Positions 37,455 through 46,516 of a stretch of 64,000 bases of DNA are shown here, in pieces. A program made the translations under genes and the position numbers. The notes beneath the pieces were generated by a model, which did not search any database, was not told the DNA's origin, and saw only the letters and a program-made list of their open reading frames with translations. The DNA is from Streptomyces sp. Edi4. Lineage in GTDB: Bacteria; Actinomycetota; Actinomycetes; Streptomycetales; Streptomycetaceae. Within the stretch, counting starts at the first letter, position 1; the number at the start of each line of letters is the position of its first letter. The DNA is taken from contig NZ_JBEJGY010000004.1 of assembly GCF_040253615.1 (NCBI RefSeq), forward strand, positions 124,001 to 188,000, in the 5' to 3' direction.

Positions 37455-38420
37455 TCATCCGTCGGCCCCAATGGCCTTCCCCTGGGCGGCCCGGCCCCCT
37501 GGCGCGTTCGGCCGCGCCCGCGGGATCTCCGGGTCCGTCCGCGGCACACCATCCGGGACGCCGCGCCGTACGGCGTTGAACTGGGCCCCGGCGAGCAGGG
37601 CCAAGTTGCTGAACCAGAGCCAGACGAGGAAGACCACCACGCCTGCGAGCGAGCCGTAGAGCCGCGTGTACGAGGCGAAGTGCCCGGCGTAGAGCGCGAA
37701 GCCCGCGGACGCCACGAACCAGAGCACCACCGCGACCACACCACCCGGCAGGCCCCGGCGCACGCCGCGCACCTCGGAGGGCCCCGTACGGAACAGCACG
37801 AGCACCAGGACCGTGACCACGCACAGCATGACCGGCCAGCGCAGCACCGGCCACGTTCCCAGGCCCCCCACCCCGAGCAGCGCCGCGACCCGACGGTCGA
37901 TCGGCCCCGAGATCACGATCGCGGCCGACCCCGTCAGAAGCAGCGCGAGCAGAAGGAGCGCGGTGGCCACGATGGTGTGCGCGGTACGCAGCGCGGGACG
38001 GCAATCCGGGAGACGGTTCATGGAATGCAGCGCCCGGCGGAAGACCGCCAGATAACTCGTCGCCGACCACAGGGCACTCACCGACCCCGTGACCACCAGC
38101 AGCCACACCGTGGACTGCGCCGCCGTCATCTCCCGCAAGGCCTCGCGCAGGGCGCCGGCCGACTGGGCCGGCGCGTAGGAGGTGAGCTCATCGATCAAAC
38201 GGCCCGTCGCCTGCGGGGCGGCCAGCCCTATGACGGAGACGGCGACCAGAAGCGCGGGGACGAGAGCAAGGACCGCGTAATAGGTGAGCGCGGCCGCGCA
38301 GTCGGAGACGTTGTCGTTCCACATCGCCACCCCGGTCGCACGCAGATCACGGCCCCATGCCTTGAGCAGCGCGGCGGCGTGTGGGCGTCTTTTGCCCTCG
38401 TGCGGGGATGCTGGGGACAA
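37455..38420 (-). CDS. YihY/BrkB family inner membrane protein
   Basis: The 321-aa protein has about six transmembrane segments and family landmarks: an early AALTYYAVLALVPALL segment, SALWSATSYLAVF, and a C-terminal YGSLAGVVVFLVWLWFSNLALLAGAQFN block. The YihY family was once called ribonuclease BN but is now regarded as membrane proteins of unclear function, possibly transport. The start is TTG with AGAGAG upstream; a charged N-terminus of ~35 residues precedes the first membrane segment. Divergent from the ketopantoate-reductase-like gene. Confidence 0.88.
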   Translation of the reverse strand: MSPASPHEGKRRPHAAALLKAWGRDLRATGVAMWNDNVSDCAAALTYYAVLALVPALLVAVSVIGLAAPQATGRLIDELTSYAPAQSAGALREALREMTAAQSTVWLLVVTGSVSALWSATSYLAVFRRALHSMNRLPDCRPALRTAHTIVATALLLLALLLTGSAAIVISGPIDRRVAALLGVGGLGTWPVLRWPVMLCVVTVLVLVLFRTGPSEVRGVRRGLPGGVVAVVLWFVASAGFALYAGHFASYTRLYGSLAGVVVFLVWLWFSNLALLAGAQFNAVRRGVPDGVPRTDPEIPRARPNAPGGRAAQGKAIGADG

Positions 38421-38668
38421 GGAGCTCTCTCTTCGTGCGGCGGCAGGTGATGGGCGGGTGCCCCGCCAGGGCGCACCTCACGCCACAGCGGCGGCCCGTT
38501 GACTTGTGTCGCCTTTGGTTTGATCATCTTTTGTGGCTCAGGGCGGCGACGCGCCCGTCGTCCGCCTCGCGCTCCGGCACGATGCCGGTACGGCCGGGTA
38601 CCGATCCGCCCAGGCCCGACTGGCTCTCCCGGCCTCTCGACTCCTCGGTTCTCCGGACAGGAGCATAC

Positions 38669-39562
38669 GTGAACACGAGCAAGCTGACCTTGGCGGTTCT
38701 TGGCCCGGGCGGCGTCGGCGGGCTGATCGCCGCGCTGCTGGCCCGCGCGGAACACCGTGTCATCTGCCTGGCCGGAGACCGGACGGCCGACGTGCTGCGC
38801 CGGGACGGCCTGCGCGTCGACAGTGAGCAGTACGGCGCGTTCACGGCGGCGGTCGAGGCCGACACGCGGCTGCGCGAGCCCGTGGACGCGGTCTTCGTGA
38901 CGGTCAAGCAGACCGCGCTCGACGAAGCACTCGACCGCGTCCCCGCGGACGTACTGGGCGCGGCGGTGGTGGTCCCGCTGCTCAATGGCGTCGACCATCT
39001 CGCAGTGCTGCGCCGGCGCCTGCCCTCGGCCCAGATCGTCGCGGGCACCATCCGGGTCGAGGCCACCCGGACCGCGCCCGGCCGCATCGCCCATACCAGT
39101 CCGTTCACCCAGCTCGAACTCGGCGCCCCCGTCGTCGAGTTCGCGGAAGTCCTGCGCCAGGCCGGCCTGGACGTGAGCGTACGGGACAACGAGAGCGCGG
39201 TGCTCTGGGACAAGCTCGCCTTCCTCGCCCCGTTCGCCCTGCTGACCACCCGGCACCGGGCGGACGTCGGAACCGTCCGCTCCGGGCACCGCGCCGAACT
39301 GCTCGCCGTCCTCGACGAGGTGGCCGCGGTGGCCCGCGCCGGGGGCGCGCCCGTGACCGCCGAAGGGCTGCTCTCGCTCTTCGACCGCATTCCCGAAACG
39401 ATGAAGTCCTCGATGCAGCGCGACGCCGAAGCCGGCCTGCCGCTGGAACTCGACGCCATCGGCGGAGCCGTCCTGCGTGCCGGGGCGGCGCACGGCTTCG
39501 CCACCCCGGCCACCGCCCGTCTGGTCGCCGAGGTGGCACAGTCCACGGGGCGGGTGGCCTGA
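38669..39562 (+). CDS. Ketopantoate reductase (ApbA/PanE) family oxidoreductase
   Basis: The 297-aa protein starts with a Rossmann motif LGPGGVGGLIAALL near residue 10 and continues with the family core: the FVTVKQT segment, LLNGVDHL, and the C-terminal WDKLAFLAP helix with the conserved lysine. The usual reaction is NADPH-dependent reduction of 2-dehydropantoate to pantoate, but many actinobacterial paralogues have other keto-acid substrates, and the neighbours do not suggest pantothenate synthesis. The start is GTG, supported by GGACAGGAG a few bases upstream. Its stop codon directly abuts the ATG of the next gene, so the two are translationally coupled. Confidence 0.88.
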   Translation: MNTSKLTLAVLGPGGVGGLIAALLARAEHRVICLAGDRTADVLRRDGLRVDSEQYGAFTAAVEADTRLREPVDAVFVTVKQTALDEALDRVPADVLGAAVVVPLLNGVDHLAVLRRRLPSAQIVAGTIRVEATRTAPGRIAHTSPFTQLELGAPVVEFAEVLRQAGLDVSVRDNESAVLWDKLAFLAPFALLTTRHRADVGTVRSGHRAELLAVLDEVAAVARAGGAPVTAEGLLSLFDRIPETMKSSMQRDAEAGLPLELDAIGGAVLRAGAAHGFATPATARLVAEVAQSTGRVA

Positions 39563-40513
39563 ATGGAGCCGGTCGTCTCAGCGCACCGGCCACGGGTCGA
39601 GGAGTTCCTGGCCGGCCGCGGCGCCGCGCGGATGCCCCACCCGGGCGGCACCCTCCTGGACCACCTGCGCCGCGTCGCCCGCCTGCTCGCCGACTGGGAC
39701 GTCGAGCCGGAAGTCCAGCTCGCCGGACTGTGCCACGCCGCGTACGGGACGGACGGATTCGACGCCTCGCTCCTGGCCCTCACCGAGCGCGAGGTGCTTG
39801 CCGAACTGATCGGCGAGCGCGCTGAGGCCCTGGTGTACCTGTACGCGAGCTGCGATCGGGGCGCCGTCTACCCCCGCCTGGGCTCCGGGCTTCCGCTCCT
39901 CTTCCGTGACCGCTTCACGGGTCGTGAACACACGCCGCCCGACGCGGATGTACGCGCGGCCGTGACCATCACCGCCGCCAACGAGCTCGACGTCCTGGCC
40001 CACAACGCCGAGCTCGCGGAGCGCCACGGTCCGGGCCTGTACGGCCTGTTCGCCCGCTCACGCGACCTGCTGCCCGGCGTCGCATGGCAGGCCTGCGCCA
40101 CGCGGCTGGGCCGGTACGCCCCCAGGCCCGGCATCGTGATCAGCGGCCTTGACCACCTGGTCCTGACGGTCGCCGACATCGAGCGGACGATCGCCTTCTA
40201 CCAGGACGTCCTCGGCATGCGGCCCGTCACCTTCGGGGAGGGACGCCGTGCGCTGGTCTTCGGCAACAGCAAGATCAACCTGCATGAGGCCGGCCACGAA
40301 CTCCTCCCCCACGCCGCCCGGCCGACCCCCGGCAGCGCCGATCTCTGCCTGGTCACCGAGACCTCGCAGGAACAGGTGCTGGCTCATTTGGCCGCACACG
40401 GAGTCCCCGTGGAGCAGGGGCCGGTGCCACGCACAGGTGCCCTGGGGCCGTTCCTGAGCACCTATCTGCGCGATCCGGACGGCAATTTGATCGAGATCTC
40501 CACCTACGCCTGA
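39563..40513 (+). CDS. DUF6817-VOC two-domain protein
   Basis: The 316-aa protein has an N-terminal part (about 1-180) with HPGGTLLDHLRRVA and LCHAAYGTDGF, an HD-like helical domain I assign to DUF6817. A C-terminal VOC/glyoxalase domain (about 190-316) has the signatures GLDHLVLTVADIERTIAFYQ and RDPDGNLIEIS. VOC metal ligands are plausible at the His of GLDH, the Glu of LHEAG and the Glu of LIEIS. It starts immediately after the stop of the reductase gene. The substrate is unknown; the coupling suggests action on a metabolite of the reductase. Confidence 0.82.
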   Translation: MEPVVSAHRPRVEEFLAGRGAARMPHPGGTLLDHLRRVARLLADWDVEPEVQLAGLCHAAYGTDGFDASLLALTEREVLAELIGERAEALVYLYASCDRGAVYPRLGSGLPLLFRDRFTGREHTPPDADVRAAVTITAANELDVLAHNAELAERHGPGLYGLFARSRDLLPGVAWQACATRLGRYAPRPGIVISGLDHLVLTVADIERTIAFYQDVLGMRPVTFGEGRRALVFGNSKINLHEAGHELLPHAARPTPGSADLCLVTETSQEQVLAHLAAHGVPVEQGPVPRTGALGPFLSTYLRDPDGNLIEISTYA

Positions 40514-40883
40514 GCGCGCCAGGGACGGCATGACGCACCCCCCATCGGTGCGGTCACGGCCGGCCGCCGCTTGCCGCCCGACAACTCGGCGGCGCGGTGC
40601 CCGAACCGGCGACGCCGTAATCGGATTGATGGCTGCCCAAGCCATGCGTACTCTGCCTGACGTGACGAGCCCTGAATCAGACAGAGCGGAGCCGCCGGTC
40701 GCTCGGCGGCATGCGATCTGACCAACGACCGATGGGTCCCTTGGTCGGCTCCGCCGCGAGCGATCGGACACGTGCTCCGTGTGTCTGGTCCCCTTGTGGC
40801 CCCGTCCCCGCAACAGGTGACGCGGTTCGACCTCCAGCACGCGGATGTTCCTGCCCGCACCCGTCACCGCTGGAGTCGACTCC
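40514..40883 (+). other. Intergenic region before the MFS efflux gene
   Basis: These 370 bases contain no convincing gene on either strand. They should include the promoter of the efflux gene, which has a GGAG ribosome site eight bases before its ATG. Confidence 0.45.
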
Positions 40884-42050
40884 ATGCCTGTGTTCATCCA
40901 TGTCCTTGGCCTCGCTGTCTTCGCACAAGGAACCTCCGAGTTCATGCTGTCCGGTCTCGTACCGGGAATTGCCCGTGATATGTCCGTGTCGGTGGGAGCC
41001 GCCGCGAGCCTGACGTCCGCGTATGCCATCGGCATGATCGTCGGTGCGCCGGTGATGGCCGCGTTGAGCGCGCGTTGGCCACGCCGTCGAGCGCTGGCAG
41101 GCTTCCTGGCCGCGTTCGTCGGCGTGCACGTCATCGGCGCGGTCACGACGGACTTCGCCGTGTTGTTCGCGACCCGTATCGTCGCCGCGATTGTCAACGC
41201 CGGTTTCCTGGCGGTGGCGATGAGTGTCGCGACCGCCCTCGCGGCCCCGGCGGGGCGAGCCAGGGCCACCTCCATCCTGATGTCCGGTGTCACGCTGTCG
41301 TGTGTCGTCGGCGTGCCTGCGGGCGCACTGCTCGGAGAGTGGGCCGGCTGGCGCTCGGCATTCTGGTCGGTCGCCGCCCTGTGTCTGCCCGCGCTGCTGC
41401 TCGTGTTCCGCTCGGCGCCCGTCGACGCGGGCGACCGGCCCGACGTCTCGGTCAGGCAGGAAGCCCGTACGCTCACGTCGCGCTCGGTGCAGTCGGCGTT
41501 GGTGCTCGCGGCCGTGGTCAACGCGGCGACCTTCGCCACGTTCGCCTACCTGGCCGTTGTCGCCACGGATGTCACCCACCTGTCCACGGGTACGGTCCCC
41601 GGGCTGCTCGCCGCGTTCGGAGCGGGCGCCTTCGCCGGGGTGAACGCGGTGGGACGTGCGACCGCCGGCCGACTCGGGCAAGGTGTGGCCATCGCGCTGT
41701 GGTCGCTGCCTGTCGGGTGGACGCTGCTGGCCCTGACCAGCACCCGTCCTGTTCCCCTGTTCCTGGCGACGGTCATCCAGGGAGGGCTGTCCTTCGGCAT
41801 CGGATCGGCGCTCGTCAACCGCGTCCTGCACCTCGCGTCCGCTGCCCCGTCCCTGAACGGGTCGTTCGCGACTGTCGCGCTGAACGCCGGCGCGTTCCTG
41901 GGACCGCTGCTCGCCGGCGCCGTCACGGGTACGACGGGTGACTTCCGGGACGCGGTGTGGACCAGTGCTGCCCTCGCGGCCATCGCGGTCGCGGTCGCCG
42001 TTGCCTCGCCCCTGAGCGCGGCCCGCCGGGAACGTGGGGTCGTGCGCTGA
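40884..42050 (+). CDS. MFS efflux transporter of the Cmx/CmrA chloramphenicol type
   Basis: The 388-aa protein has about 12 transmembrane helices and the family hallmarks of DHA1 drug:proton antiporters: an N-terminal FAQGTSEFMLSGLVPGIA segment, loop motif SARWPRRRAL, and motif C VVGVPAGALLGEWAGWR. Its closest recognisable relatives are chloramphenicol exporters, so it probably exports a drug-like molecule across the membrane using the proton gradient. The start at MPVFIH is chosen over an upstream ATG because of GGAG with eight bases spacing. It converges with the MerR gene. Confidence 0.85.
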   Translation: MPVFIHVLGLAVFAQGTSEFMLSGLVPGIARDMSVSVGAAASLTSAYAIGMIVGAPVMAALSARWPRRRALAGFLAAFVGVHVIGAVTTDFAVLFATRIVAAIVNAGFLAVAMSVATALAAPAGRARATSILMSGVTLSCVVGVPAGALLGEWAGWRSAFWSVAALCLPALLLVFRSAPVDAGDRPDVSVRQEARTLTSRSVQSALVLAAVVNAATFATFAYLAVVATDVTHLSTGTVPGLLAAFGAGAFAGVNAVGRATAGRLGQGVAIALWSLPVGWTLLALTSTRPVPLFLATVIQGGLSFGIGSALVNRVLHLASAAPSLNGSFATVALNAGAFLGPLLAGAVTGTTGDFRDAVWTSAALAAIAVAVAVASPLSAARRERGVVR

Positions 42051-42117
42051 CGCACTGATACGCCGCGTGGGCGCCCGGCCGGTGACCGCTTGGTGGCCAG
42101 CCCAACGGGCGGTGCGC

Positions 42118-42846
42118 TCAAGGGCGTTGGTCGCGCGGGCGGAGCAGGGCGCTGAGTGCGGCGGCGCCCTCGAGGAGGGCCTGGGATCGCGCGGTGACTT
42201 GGGCCTCCCTGCCCGCCAACGCCGATACGACGTCCTCAGCCGCTCGGCCGGGGTGCCTCAGTTGCGGCATGAGGGCTCGCAGGGGCGTCATGCGGTATCC
42301 GGCCTTGCGCAGTTGGTGAACGATTCTGGCGTCGCGCACCTGCGCCGGTGTGTAGCGCCGCGTCCCGCGCACGGGGTCGCGGTCCGGCAGGACCAGGGCC
42401 TCCGCGTGCCAGTGCCGCAACGTCGAAGGGCGCACACCGAGCGCGGCCGCGAGTTCGGACACGCTCATCGCGTCCGACGCGCGCACGTCGCCCATCGGCT
42501 CACTGGAAATCGCGCGGGCGGCGTCCTGGGCCTGCCTCAGTCGTGTGCGCTCCTCGTGGAGCCGGGCGTGCGCCGCGTCCAGGAGGGCCAGGGCCCGTCC
42601 TGCGGGGCCCTGGTGAAAGGCCCGGACGATCTCCTTGGCCTCGACCGGCCCCACGCCCACGGCGAGAGCCCGGTAAGCCACAGCGGACCGCAGATGCGCC
42701 CCACCGTAGATCCGGTGACCCGATGCCGTACGCGTCGCGGGCGGCAGCACCCCGTCGCGCTCAAGGTTGCGCACCTGTTGAACGGAGTACCCGACCCGCC
42801 GGGCGACATCCGTGGTACGCATATCCCCTGATTTGAGACCTGACAT
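42118..42846 (-). CDS. MerR-family regulator with two DNA-binding domains
   Basis: The 242-aa protein contains two MerR winged-helix domains. The first (about residues 9-75) reads MRTTDVARRVGYSVQQVRNLE followed by SGHRIYG. The second (about 125-200) reads MSVSELAAALGVRPSTLRHWH followed by GTRRYTPAQ. A coiled helical linker with RLHEERTRLRQAQ joins them. Classical MerR proteins have one such domain and dimerise, so this may bind its operator as a single chain or bridge two sites. Divergent transcription from the DUF6194 gene suggests it controls that promoter and perhaps its own. The start at MSGLKS has AAGGGG seven bases upstream; the next in-frame ATG (MRTTDV) is an alternative. Confidence 0.88.
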   Translation of the reverse strand: MSGLKSGDMRTTDVARRVGYSVQQVRNLERDGVLPPATRTASGHRIYGGAHLRSAVAYRALAVGVGPVEAKEIVRAFHQGPAGRALALLDAAHARLHEERTRLRQAQDAARAISSEPMGDVRASDAMSVSELAAALGVRPSTLRHWHAEALVLPDRDPVRGTRRYTPAQVRDARIVHQLRKAGYRMTPLRALMPQLRHPGRAAEDVVSALAGREAQVTARSQALLEGAAALSALLRPRDQRP

Positions 42847-42920
42847 CCCCACACCCCTTTGTTTCCGGTCCGTTTCCACCTCTAAGTCTCCACAAGCACA
42901 TGAATGCAACGCTGGAGCAC

Positions 42921-43394
42921 ATGACCATCGACGAGATCATCAGTTTCGTGAGCGGCTTCGACGGCGTCCTGACTCGGACGCCCGCCCCCGGCGACGGCAC
43001 ACCGGAGCTCAGTTGGGGTGACACGTTCTTCTTCTACGCGCCCGACGGCGCCGCCGAGGCGACAGCCCAGCCGTTCGCGACGATCACGACCAAGAACTAC
43101 CCCGGCGACGAGACATCGCGTCTGGACCGGCCGGACACCTTCCGTGTGAACATCGCCGCCGGGAAGGAAGAGTTCACCCGGTGGACCGGCCACACACCGC
43201 GCCGCCCGACCCCCGCAGAGGCCGACCCCAGCGCCACCGACACCGTCCTCGCACACCCCGTCTACGGCGCAGCCGGCTGGCTGGCCGTCATCAACCCCGG
43301 CAAGCACACGGAAGCGTCAACGCGCGACCTACTGCGCACCGCCCACCACCTGGCACGCACACGCCACGAACGACGCGCTCGGTCCGCGCGCTGA
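42921..43394 (+). CDS. DUF6194 family protein
   Basis: The 157-aa soluble protein matches the DUF6194 pattern: MTIDEIISFVSGFDGV at the start, WGDTFFFYAPDG, TTKNYPGDETSRLDR, FRVNIAAGKEEF and a closing HPVYGAAGWLAVINPG. Function is unknown in the family; the fold is similar to small DUF1801/MmcQ-like proteins by impression only. Translation could instead begin at an ATG seven codons upstream (42,900); the second ATG has GGAG just ahead. Divergent from the double MerR regulator. Confidence 0.82.
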   Translation: MTIDEIISFVSGFDGVLTRTPAPGDGTPELSWGDTFFFYAPDGAAEATAQPFATITTKNYPGDETSRLDRPDTFRVNIAAGKEEFTRWTGHTPRRPTPAEADPSATDTVLAHPVYGAAGWLAVINPGKHTEASTRDLLRTAHHLARTRHERRARSAR

Positions 43395-43756
43395 TGAGGG
43401 TGGCGTGGGACACGGGGACGGGGGAGTGGCCGGCGCGGCAGGCGAGTCCGGGGATGACTGGTGGACCACGTGCCCCTGGCACACCACCGTGCGGGCCGGG
43501 GCATGCGGCAGGGCGGTTTCGGCCTGTCAGTGCGTCGCGGCGAGCGCGCGGCGGTAGCCGTCCGCCGGAACCTGACCCCACGTCAGCACCATGGACACCG
43601 TGGCGACCGCCGCGAAAGCCGTCCCGGCCCGGGTGGAAGCGTGGAAGCGTAGAAGCTTGGCTGGCGAGGATCCAGGTCATGCGGCTGCCCGGTTCCGGCG
43701 GGTACACCCTGTCATTGCGGTCTACCTCGTACGCGAAATGTCGCACCGTTTAGCCG
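43395..43756. other. Gene-free stretch
   Basis: No frame here looks coding on either strand. The right end carries the 3' side of a small membrane-protein gene. Nothing recognised. Confidence 0.45.
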
Positions 43757-43975
43757 CTATTGGTCGGTCCTGTCCCTACGACGGAGGCGCACGGCCGCTA
43801 TTCCTGAGCCGACGGCGAAGAGTACGGGCAGGGAGGCCACCCACGCTTTGGTGGCAGAGGTCCCTGCCAAAGTCATCATGACGCCGTCCAGCACGTAGAT
43901 CACCAGAAAGGCGCCCACCAGGTTGGCCACAGGGTGGCCCCGGGTGCGATCTTCGAAGTCCTCCAAGCGTCCCAT
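43757..43975 (-). CDS. Small two-helix membrane protein
   Basis: A 72-aa protein beginning MGRLEDFEDR, with two hydrophobic segments (about residues 18-38 and 45-62) and a basic C-terminus RLRRRDRTDQ. The ATG is preceded by AGAGGA at six bases. A longer in-frame reading upstream has no codon bias and was rejected. Function unknown. It is a credible small gene in an otherwise decayed region. Confidence 0.65.
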   Translation of the reverse strand: MGRLEDFEDRTRGHPVANLVGAFLVIYVLDGVMMTLAGTSATKAWVASLPVLFAVGSGIAAVRLRRRDRTDQ

Positions 43976-44395
43976 CGCGTTCCTCTCGTTGTACACCGGG
44001 TGGCGACCCGCGGGCGGAGGCCCCCACGACCGCCCAGGGATCAGGAGAGCCAGGCCGCCACACCCCGTGCGGCCGGTTGGCCCGCCGCACAGCACCCAGC
44101 CGTCAACAGGAAGCCGAACTCCGGGCCCTTCGCCGCTCCACCGATCCCACCGATCCCAACGACCACGATTCCGGCGGCCGGACGCGCAGACCCTCGTGCT
44201 CTCATGGGCCGCCAGCACGCGATAGAACTGCCGGACACCTTCGGCGGTGGTGCGGGACACCCCGCGACGTGGACTGTAGGGGTTGACCTTGGTGCCGGAC
44301 TCGTCGGCGAGGCCGTTCACGGGACCGCGCGGGTCGGGCGGGGGGTAGTAGGCCTTGCCCCCCGGTCGCCATGGAATTCAGGGTGCCCCCCCCAA
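43976..44395 (-). pseudogene. Possible recombinase/integrase fragment
   Basis: On the minus strand around 44,180-44,370 one frame reads ...VNGLADESGTKVNPYSP and RTTAEGVRQFYRVLAAHE, which recalls the N-terminal core-binding region of actinobacterial tyrosine recombinases (Gly-Tyr-like linker, then a helix ending in a VLRxFY-type motif). There is no catalytic domain downstream; the frame dissolves into low-complexity sequence. I only regard this as a possible remnant. Confidence 0.25.
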
Positions 44396-44649
44396 CTCCC
44401 GGTTGAATCCGCTATCAACGTCACCGGGCACCTCCGCCGAAGTGCCCAACGGGCGCTCGGTGAAGGCGATTTGGCCCCCGAAACTGCGGGCAGTCGAACT
44501 GATCGATCGAGGCATACTGGCCCGCGCAGGAAGTGCCCCCAGGTGAGGGACTTTCAGCTGCGAGTAGTCGGACCACTTTCCGGCGGGGTTACGTCCGGCC
44601 CTCGCGCCAGATGCTCACCGAGCGCCAAGGCGAACGGCTGCCGCCGTGG

Positions 44650-45559
44650 CTCGCCCCGTCCGGTAAGGCGACCTCCCCAGCCCGCGCACTCTCGCCCGCC
44701 GATGTCGACCGTGACCGCGATGCCGGAATCGACTCGTTGACCGCCCAGGCGGTGCCCGCGGCGGCGCTGAACACCACCATCACACCGCCCATGATCTCCA
44801 GCTCGCTCGCCTGCCCGCCGGAGAACTTCCTGGTCATCGACGAGCACGCGGCCCAGTCCGACAGCCTGTCGCCCGGGGACCAGGTGGTCACGCCGCTGCC
44901 AACAGGCGAGCGAATTCGCTCCGTTGTCGCGGCGGTCGTCGCACGCGGCCTGAACCGCGACGACACCTTTGTGTCCGGGTCGCTGACCGGCGCGTGATGC
45001 CGGGCCAGGTCTACCTCGACTCGGCAGCCAGTATGGCCCGACCACTCGATGAGCAGCAGACGGCCGCGGTGAACCAGGCTCTGGACGGCTCCGGCGCGCG
45101 TCTCCTGACGCACGGCGCCTACCTGGAGGCCCAACGCGCACACGCCGCCAAGCAGGCGAACAACGCCGCGGTGATCATTCTGGGGATCGCTGTGGCCTAC
45201 GCACTGATCGCCGGGGCAAATACCCTGATCATGGCGGTGGCCGGGCGACGGCGGGAGTTCGCCGTGCTGGGGCTGGCTGGCGCGATGCGCGGCCAGATCG
45301 TGAAGGTCGCCGCCGCCGAGGCTGCTGTGTCGGTAGTCGCCACGGCACCGTGCTCGCCGCCTTGGCGACCGGCCTCGCCGCATTGGCCCAGCACGTCTCG
45401 CTGCGCAAACTCGTGACCGGCGCACCGACGGTGATCCCCTGGACCCACATCGTCGGAAGCATCGCGCTCTGCGCCCTCGTCACCGCGATCACTGCGGCGG
45501 CAGCGACCGGGCGGGCAACGCGCCGACGAGCGATCGAAGCCGCGGGCATCCGCGAGTAG
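44650..45559 (+). pseudogene. Decayed ABC transporter FtsX-family permease
   Basis: Pieces of a MacB/FtsX-type permease occur in three successive reading frames. A periplasmic-domain piece (SPGDQVVTPLPTGE, VVAAVVARGLNRDD) ends at 44,997. A second piece from about 45,005 covers YLDSAASMARPLDEQQ to the first transmembrane helix and the conserved AVAGRRREFAVLGLAGA. After a shift near 45,350 the final helices follow (LAALATGLAALAQHV, HIVGSIALCALVTAI) with a normal end at 45,559. The N-terminal half, including the first membrane helix, and any ATPase partner are missing. The gene is clearly non-functional unless several sequencing errors are present. Confidence 0.75.
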
Positions 45560-45849
45560 GCCGCCGGCCGGGACCACGCGCGCCGCGGGTTCGTCCCCGG
45601 TCACGTCAGCCGTGAGGCCAGCGGCGATTCCGCGTCCCTTCCGACCGCCCCGGCGCTTTCGAAACCGGTGCATCTCGACTCGATCGGCGGCGGCGAGATA
45701 CCCCCCTCCGAACCGGTACAGTCACCCGGGACCAGCGCGAGCACCCCGAGAGCGCCGGTCACTCCAGCCCTCTGACGAAGGGCTGGGCGCTTGGGAGGCA
45801 GTCGACGGGCGTCGCAGTGCATGTGGCGCCGACAGCCGGTCGGCATGGG

Positions 45850-46428
45850 TCAGCCCAGCGATGCCGTTGCCGCACGCAGGTCTTCCAGGGCTGCCAGTGC
45901 GTGTGGCGCGAGCCCTTCTGTGTCATCACGATCGCTTTCAGACCACTGGGCGTATCCCCGCTTGAACGCGAGGACTCCCAGCTCGCCCGCGAGGTGCGCG
46001 GTCGGGTCGGGGACGCCGCGGGCGATGAGCGCGGCTGTCATGGCGGCCGCGAGACCGATGCTCTTGAGGGCGTCGCGCTCTTGCAGTTCGGTGTTGGCTG
46101 CCACGGCTGCTCTGAGGCGGGGGCCGAGTTCGCGGTTTGTCGGTCCCATGGCGCTCGATGCGCGTTCGAGGCCGGCTGCTACCGCCTGGAGCGGGCTGGC
46201 GCCGGCGGGGGCCTCGGTAATGCCATCGGCGAGCAGCCTGCTGAGCGTCTCCTGGCCGGCGACCAGTAGCTCGCGTTTGTCGGAGAAGTGCCGGAAGAAG
46301 GTGCTCTTGGTGACGCCGGCGCGCTCGGCGATCTGCGCCACCGTGGTGGCGTCGTACCCCTGCTCGGTGAACAGGTCGACGGCCGCAACGACGAGTCGTT
46401 GGGTCGCCCCGGGTTGCCATCTAGCCAT
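45850..46428 (-). CDS. TetR-family transcriptional regulator
   Basis: The 192-aa protein has an N-terminal TetR helix-turn-helix (residues about 8-55) with FTEQGYDATTVAQIAERAGVTK and STFFRHFSDKRELL. A helical ligand-binding domain of about 130 residues follows. It is divergent from an NAD-binding epimerase gene. The intergenic region carries two palindromes built on GATGGGAC/GTCCCATC, which are its probable operators, so it most likely represses both itself and the epimerase gene until an unknown ligand binds. Confidence 0.93.
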   Translation of the reverse strand: MARWQPGATQRLVVAAVDLFTEQGYDATTVAQIAERAGVTKSTFFRHFSDKRELLVAGQETLSRLLADGITEAPAGASPLQAVAAGLERASSAMGPTNRELGPRLRAAVAANTELQERDALKSIGLAAAMTAALIARGVPDPTAHLAGELGVLAFKRGYAQWSESDRDDTEGLAPHALAALEDLRAATASLG

Positions 46429-46443
46429 GAGACCAGGATAGGC

Positions 46444-46463
46444 GATGGGACCCCTGTCCCGTC
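46444..46463. promoter_or_regulatory. Upstream TetR-type operator (imperfect palindrome)
   Basis: GATGGGAC and GTCCCGTC face each other across CCCT, with one mismatch from perfect symmetry. The arms and spacing match the stronger palindrome 33 bases away, and the site lies 16 bases from the TetR start codon, consistent with autorepression. Confidence 0.7.
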
Positions 46464-46476
46464 ACCGTGTAGGGTC

Positions 46477-46502
46477 AGTGATGGGACAATGGTCCCATCA
46501 CT
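46477..46502. promoter_or_regulatory. Main TetR-type operator (perfect 11-bp palindrome)
   Basis: AGTGATGGGAC and GTCCCATCACT are exact inverted repeats separated by AATG. The site ends 14 bases before the ATG of the epimerase gene, where a bound repressor would block transcription or initiation. It shares its core with the upstream site. Confidence 0.85.
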
Positions 46503-46516
46503 TTGAGGGAGAGCTC

